DNA of 64,000 bases from positions 248,001-312,000 of the forward strand of contig NZ_SJPO01000008.1 in assembly GCF_007859935.1 (NCBI RefSeq). The letters are read 5' to 3'. This document shows positions 60,250-64,000 of the stretch, piece after piece. The translations under genes were made by a program, and so were the position numbers. The stretch is from Posidoniimonas polymericola. Its GTDB lineage: Bacteria > Planctomycetota > Planctomycetia > Pirellulales > Lacipirellulaceae. Under the pieces are notes generated by a model. The model was not told where the DNA came from. It saw only the letters and a program-made list of their open reading frames with translations, and ran no database searches. The number at the start of each line of letters is the position of its first letter. The first letter of the stretch is position 1.

Positions 60250-60393
60250 CCTCCGGTCATCCCAGCCGCCGTTGGCTCCCGGCGTCTACCAACCAGCGCT
60301 ACTATTGGACCGCGCTCAGTGGCCCGTCGCCACAAGAAAACGGCGGGGCGATCGATTTCTCGAATGCCACCCTAGAACGCTGCACTCGGCGGC

Positions 60394-61452
60394 TCACGTC
60401 TCCTCGCGCCGCCGCCGGTGGTCCTTCAGCACCGACTTGATGTACCGCCCCCGCTGCCGGTCCTGCTCGCGGCGCTCGACCAGCGTCCGTGCGTTGTGCG
60501 CCTGCTCAGCCAGCAGCTTCAGGTAGTTGGCGTACCGCCGCTGGTCGAGCTCGCCCGACTCCACCGCGGCGATTACCGCGCAGCCGGCGTCGCCCTCGTG
60601 GCGGCAGTTGCGGAACCGGCACCCTTCGGCGATCCGGACGACGTCCTCGAACACGCTCTCGACGCCCGCCACGCAGGCCGGCAGCTGCAGCTCGCGGATG
60701 CCTGGGTTGTCGACCAGCACGCCGCCGCCCGGCATGAGGTATAGCGAGCGGGCGGTGGTGGTGTGGCGGCCCTTGGCGTCGTCCTCGCGGATGGCGGCGG
60801 TCGCCAGGTCGCCCACGCCGAGCGCCATCGCCAGCGTCGACTTCCCCACGCCCGAAGAGCCGAGCAGCGCGACCGTCTGCCCCGGCCCGCACCAGGTCCG
60901 CAGCACATTGGCCTGCTCCGGGTCGCGGGCGTCGAGGGTCTCGACGATGAGGCCGGGGCGGAGCCGCTCGACCTGCCGGCGCAAGTGGGCCGGATCGTTG
61001 GCTGGGTCCTCGCACAGGTCGGCCTTGGTCAGCACCACGACCGGCTCGGCGCCCGCCTCGATGGCGAGGGCCAGGTACCGCTCGGTCCGCGACAGGTTGA
61101 AGTCCGCGTTGCACGAGCTGACGATGAAGAGGGTGTCGATGTTGGCCGCGATGAGCTGCGGCCGCGCCTGCTCGCCGGCCGCCTTGCGGTAGAGCAGCGT
61201 CTGCCGCTCGAGCCGCTGCACCGCCCGGCCGTCGGCGGCGGTGACAATCAGCCAGTCGCCAACCGCGAGTTCCCCGGCCGCCTCAGCGAGCTGCGCTGGT
61301 GCCCGCCGATCGCCCGCCTCACCGAGCAGCAGCACCTGACTCCCGTAGTGCGCCGACACCCGCGCCACCACGAGCCCGTCTCCCACATCGGCGGGCAGCT
61401 GCCGCTCGAAGCAGGGCTTCCAACCAATCGCAGTAAGTCGCTCGGTGTCCAT
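60394..61452 (-). CDS. rsgA: Ribosome small subunit-dependent GTPase RsgA
   Basis: Circularly permuted GTPase of 352 residues that helps mature the 30S subunit. An N-terminal OB fold is followed by G motifs in the permuted order: LTKAD (G4), then LLGSSGVGKSTL (G1), GRHTTTAR (G2) and LVDNPGIRELQ (G3). The zinc site CRFRNCRHEGDAGC comes next. The C-terminus is basic (RRRREET). The DNPG form of G3 is normal for this family. Start ATG 61452. It stands alone on the minus strand. Confidence 0.94.
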   Translation of the reverse strand: MDTERLTAIGWKPCFERQLPADVGDGLVVARVSAHYGSQVLLLGEAGDRRAPAQLAEAAGELAVGDWLIVTAADGRAVQRLERQTLLYRKAAGEQARPQLIAANIDTLFIVSSCNADFNLSRTERYLALAIEAGAEPVVVLTKADLCEDPANDPAHLRRQVERLRPGLIVETLDARDPEQANVLRTWCGPGQTVALLGSSGVGKSTLAMALGVGDLATAAIREDDAKGRHTTTARSLYLMPGGGVLVDNPGIRELQLPACVAGVESVFEDVVRIAEGCRFRNCRHEGDAGCAVIAAVESGELDQRRYANYLKLLAEQAHNARTLVERREQDRQRGRYIKSVLKDHRRRREET

Positions 61453-61569
61453 GACTCTGGGCCCTGTGGGTTCAGGGCCGTAGACACAGGAGCGCGGGAA
61501 GAGGTTCGCGGTGATCGACCGATCGAATGCGGGAGGGGTCGCTCAGCCCGATGAGGCAGCCGGTGCCCT

Positions 61570-61615
61570 TGCCCTGAAGGGGCAATTTACAATAGCCCAG
61601 GGCATTGCCTTGGGG
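61570..61615. repeat. Two nested palindromes upstream of rsgA
   Basis: TGCCC/GGGCA (61570-61584) and CCCAGGGC/GCCTTGGG (about 61597-61615) follow one another. They resemble short dispersed elements of planctomycete genomes. They lie in the 294-bp gap before rsgA, which shows no promoter I would rely on. Confidence 0.45.
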
Positions 61616-61746
61616 CATCGGCACCCGTAACAAACTTAAGCCTCAAGGGCCGCGCTAACGCCTGTAATACGCCCGGTCGGGGCCAATTGTGAAAGAGGTG
61701 TTCTGCCCGCCTAGCGGCAGGCGTCCTGGGGTGGCATCACAGGTTA

Positions 61747-62432
61747 CTAACCGCTTCCTGGCTTGGAATCAACCTGCAATATGTGCGTAGCGAAACGGGC
61801 ACCGATCGGAGGGAGCTCAAGTGGATAGTTCCCATAGCTTTCTGTTCGAACACTCGGGGAGCCGGTTAGGTGGACCAGATGAAGGGAGTTTAGTTCTTCT
61901 AGCAGGCTCATCAGCAGATCAGCAGCCATTCCATTGGATTTGGCGTGAATACTCTCGAAGGTAAGGCGAACATTTTCCCGACCGAACCTGCAACTTTCGT
62001 GGACTCTTGCAATACTGACAACGCGCCCTAGTGTCTCCACAGCACCGATTGAAAGAGAATCAACGCAGCGAGCGAAATGATCTAACTCCGTGTAGCTCAA
62101 TTTGTCGTCGTCCCCAGACTTCAACAATATGTTCGCGATCAGTGCCGCCGCTGCTCTTAGCTTGGATTCTTGATGCGTGCGTGCGATTGTCAGGTAGCAC
62201 GACTTGAACAGCTCGGAGAATTCGTCCTTGTTTACCGCTTCGGGGTCAATCCGTTTTCCCAAATCAGCGACACGTATCCGGAGTAGCTCCATAGCTCTCT
62301 CTCTCGAGAACGCTCAGTAGCCGTTGGAATGTAGTCGCCGATCAAGCTTGCGATAGAACCTCCGACTAGCGGAATTCCAGCGATACCGGCCTTGAGAATC
62401 GCGAGAGTATGGTCGCCAGAATTCTTTGTCAT
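61747..62432 (-). pseudogene. Conserved hypothetical gene broken at a CT dinucleotide run
   Basis: The N-terminal part from ATG 62432 reads MTKNSGDHTLAILKAGIAGI then PLVGGSIASLIGDYIPTATERSRER, a hydrophobic Gly-rich start. It then goes out of frame and stops. A second frame from about 62292 to 61747 carries on with MELLRIRVADLGKRIDPEAV, EFSELFKSCYLTIARTH, LRAAAALIANILL and ELDHFARCVDSLSIGAVETL. The two frames join if two bases are removed from the (CT)5 run at 62295-62304, giving about 227 residues. I know similar continuous proteins only as a hypothetical family, from memory. The gene is less GC-rich than its neighbours. It may be decayed, phase-variable or affected by a sequencing error. 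Confidence 0.7.
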
Positions 62433-62559
62433 CAGCTTCCAAGGACTGCGTGGGGGGGCGTTTCGACGTAAGTCATGCGAACCTGGCCTGGTAGCCGGGC
62501 CGTGTACATATTGGCAAACGGGAGCGCCGAGGCGGTTCCGGCTCGGACCGCCCGCCAGC

Positions 62560-63708
62560 CTAGTACGCCACGTCGACCCACTGCTTCTGTTCATTACTCG
62601 CCAGCACGGCGTCGCAGATGGCGATCTCGTTGTGGCCGTCGATGAAGGTGGCGAAGTCGCCGCCGGCGCGCTGGCCGGCGATGAAGCCGTAGACGTTGCG
62701 GAACAGGTTCTTGCCGGCGTCGGGCCAGGCCTCGCCGTGGCCGCCCGGGTAGTGGGCGTACTCCTGGGCGCCGGGCAGCATCAGGCTGGCGTCCTTCGGC
62801 ATGATCTGGTTGGGCTCGCCGCGGCGGCCGATCCAGAGCTCGTTGGGGCGTTCCTGGTCCCAGGCGAGGGCGCACTTGGCGCCGTCGATCTCGTAGAACA
62901 AGCGGTTCTTGCGGCCCGCGGCGCACTGGTTGACCGTCAGCACGCCGTGCGCGCCAGAGTCGAACTCGACCAGGATGGAGCCGTAGTCCTCGGTGTTGAT
63001 CGGCACGTCCTCCAGGTCCTCGGGCTTCAGCTCCTGGCCGGAGTACGTGGCGACTTCCTGCTTCGGCTTCTTGCGGGTCGGGTGGAGGGTCTGCAGGTCG
63101 GCCATCAGGCGGACGATCTTCAGCCCGGTGACGAACTGCACGATGTCGCACAGGTGCGAGCCGATGTCGGCCACCGCGCGGCTCTTGCCCGACATCTCCG
63201 GCACGAGCCGCCAGTTCCAGTCGGTCTCCTCGAGCAGCCAGTCCTGCAGGTAGTTGCCCTGCACGGCCAGCACGCGACCGACCTGGTCGCCGGCGCACAT
63301 CAACCTGGCCTGCTGCACCAGCGGGTTGTAGCGGTAGTTGAAGTTGATGGCGTTCACGACGCCCGACTCTTTGGCGAGCTTCACCAGCTCGCGCGACTCG
63401 GCAGAGTCCATGGCGAGCGGTTTCTCGCTCACCACGTGCTTGCCGGCGGCCATGATGTCCTTGTTGACCTGGAAGTGCAGGTGGTTGGGCGTGCAGTTGT
63501 GCACGACCTGCACATCGGGGTCGGCGAGCAGCTCGTGGTAGTCGCCGTACGCCTTGGGGATCGAGAGCTCGTCGGCCTTGGCCTGGGCGAGCTCGGCGCC
63601 GCGCTCGGCGACCGCGATCACCTCGACGAAGCCGAGCCGCCGCAGCGCCTCGACGTGCGCGGGGCCAATGAAACCGGTGCCGATTACGCCTGCCTTGATC
63701 GTCTTCAT
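62560..63708 (-). CDS. Cytoplasmic Gfo/Idh/MocA oxidoreductase
   Basis: Protein of 382 residues without a signal peptide. The NAD(P) Rossmann motif is KAGVIGTGFIGPAHVEALRRLG (about 4-25). VVHNCTPNHLHF, VVSEKPLAM (EKP motif) and NAINFNYRYNPLVQQAR follow. The second domain shows VADIGSHLCDIVQFVTG, where the catalytic His is expected. GHGEAWPDAGKNLFRNVY near the end resembles the sugar dehydrogenases of this family. The substrate is unknown. ATG 63708 (MKTIKAGVIG) is used although the frame is open for 30 codons upstream. It is not adjacent to the Tat-exported relative at 58.4 kb. Confidence 0.9.
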   Translation of the reverse strand: MKTIKAGVIGTGFIGPAHVEALRRLGFVEVIAVAERGAELAQAKADELSIPKAYGDYHELLADPDVQVVHNCTPNHLHFQVNKDIMAAGKHVVSEKPLAMDSAESRELVKLAKESGVVNAINFNYRYNPLVQQARLMCAGDQVGRVLAVQGNYLQDWLLEETDWNWRLVPEMSGKSRAVADIGSHLCDIVQFVTGLKIVRLMADLQTLHPTRKKPKQEVATYSGQELKPEDLEDVPINTEDYGSILVEFDSGAHGVLTVNQCAAGRKNRLFYEIDGAKCALAWDQERPNELWIGRRGEPNQIMPKDASLMLPGAQEYAHYPGGHGEAWPDAGKNLFRNVYGFIAGQRAGGDFATFIDGHNEIAICDAVLASNEQKQWVDVAY

Positions 63709-63835
63709 AGCTCGAGCCGCTGTCCTCCGGGGGAATGAATTCCCCCGCATTCTAGCGGCTCGGCGATGGCTACGGCTAGCTGCCCGTGGATAGCTCACGC
63801 GGGCTTAGAGACTTGGCGGGGTAACACCAGAGAGC

Positions 63836-63935
63836 GGGTGCCGGGGGCGCTCCGCGCTAGCGGAAGCCCCCGACTGTCCTCGAGGTCCGGTTGGCGCGTC
63901 TCGGGGGCTTCCCTACGGGAGCGCCCCCGGCACCC
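63836..63935. repeat. Long stem-loop of 100 bp
   Basis: An outer 18-bp perfect inverted repeat (63836-63853 with 63918-63935) and an inner 12-bp one (GGAAGCCCCCGA at 63862-63873 with TCGGGGGCTTCC at 63901-63912) enclose about 27 bp. No gene overlaps it. It looks like a small palindromic or MITE-type element; no target-site duplication is clear. Confidence 0.75.
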
Positions 63936-63961
63936 ATCAACCGCGGCTCCCCTGCGACGAA

Positions 63962-64000
63962 CTACGAGCCGTCGGCCCGGGTAAGCGTCCAGGCCGTCTG
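63962..64000 (-). CDS. Possible C-terminal end of a gene entering from the right
   Basis: The minus strand reads twelve codons, QTAWTLTRADGS, and a TAG stop at 63962. It is too short to identify and could be chance. Confidence 0.25.
   Translation of the reverse strand, partial: QTAWTLTRADGS

Overview
The window is 64 kb of GC-rich chromosome and most likely comes from a planctomycete of the Pirellulales type. The lineage call is inference. It rests on a DUF1559 prepilin-like gene, a formylglycine sulfatase, two Gfo/Idh/MocA oxidoreductases (one with a Tat signal), paired SPFH genes, a citramalate synthase, an lpxA gene, frequent GTG/TTG starts with sparse Shine-Dalgarno sites, and many dispersed palindromes between genes. 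There are no rRNA or tRNA genes, prophage, recognisable transposase or CRISPR array.

Layout. 1-9.6 kb: edge-truncated rph, then valS, sthA (reverse), scpB, rpe, a histidine-phosphatase-fold protein without its catalytic histidines, accD and a frameshifted small membrane gene. 9.8-15.3 kb: cimA (reverse) behind a probable isoleucine attenuator, diverging from a pair of SPFH membrane genes. 15.3-24.4 kb: a Cys-rich secreted protein, a TPR protein, argB-argD-argF, acs, trxB, carA. 24.6-28 kb: an unusual four-gene module (coiled coil, inactive sulfatase-modifying-factor domain, zinc-ribbon GTPase, small acidic protein). 28.2-36.7 kb: asnS, an MFS transporter, a GntR/ABC-ATPase/ABC-permease operon with a visible operator, and a secreted sulfatase. 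36.8-47.4 kb: a DUF1559 protein, a two-component pair (kinase and NtrC-type sigma-54 activator), a small acidic protein, a large ankyrin protein and a PHP-type metallohydrolase. 47.4-58.3 kb: alaC-like aminotransferase, lpxA, then the housekeeping run prs-rplY-pth-rpsF-ssb-rplI-dnaB and an MMPL/RND transporter. 58.4-64 kb: two Gfo/Idh/MocA genes, rsgA, a gene broken at a CT repeat, and several repeats.

How the parts work together. The housekeeping genes serve translation (valS, asnS, rpsF, rplI, rplY, pth, rsgA), replication (dnaB, ssb, scpB), amino-acid supply (cimA, argBDF, carA, alaC), acetyl-CoA and fatty-acid metabolism (acs, accD), redox balance (sthA, trxB) and lipid A synthesis (lpxA). 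carA supplies carbamoyl phosphate for argF together with a carB that is not in the window.

The best new observation is upstream of cimA on the minus strand. A promoter, a 14-codon leader peptide reading MVVGIIAITREQRP, and a strong intrinsic terminator lie in order. The last codons of the leader can pair with the 5' arm of the terminator. This is the classical layout of branched-chain amino-acid attenuation, here applied to the citramalate route to isoleucine. Other points worth following are the four-gene GTPase module, the inactive phosphatase, a GntR operator overlapping its own -10 box, a 22-unit heptamer tract, and a family of five TTTTGTCC/GGACAAAA palindromes.
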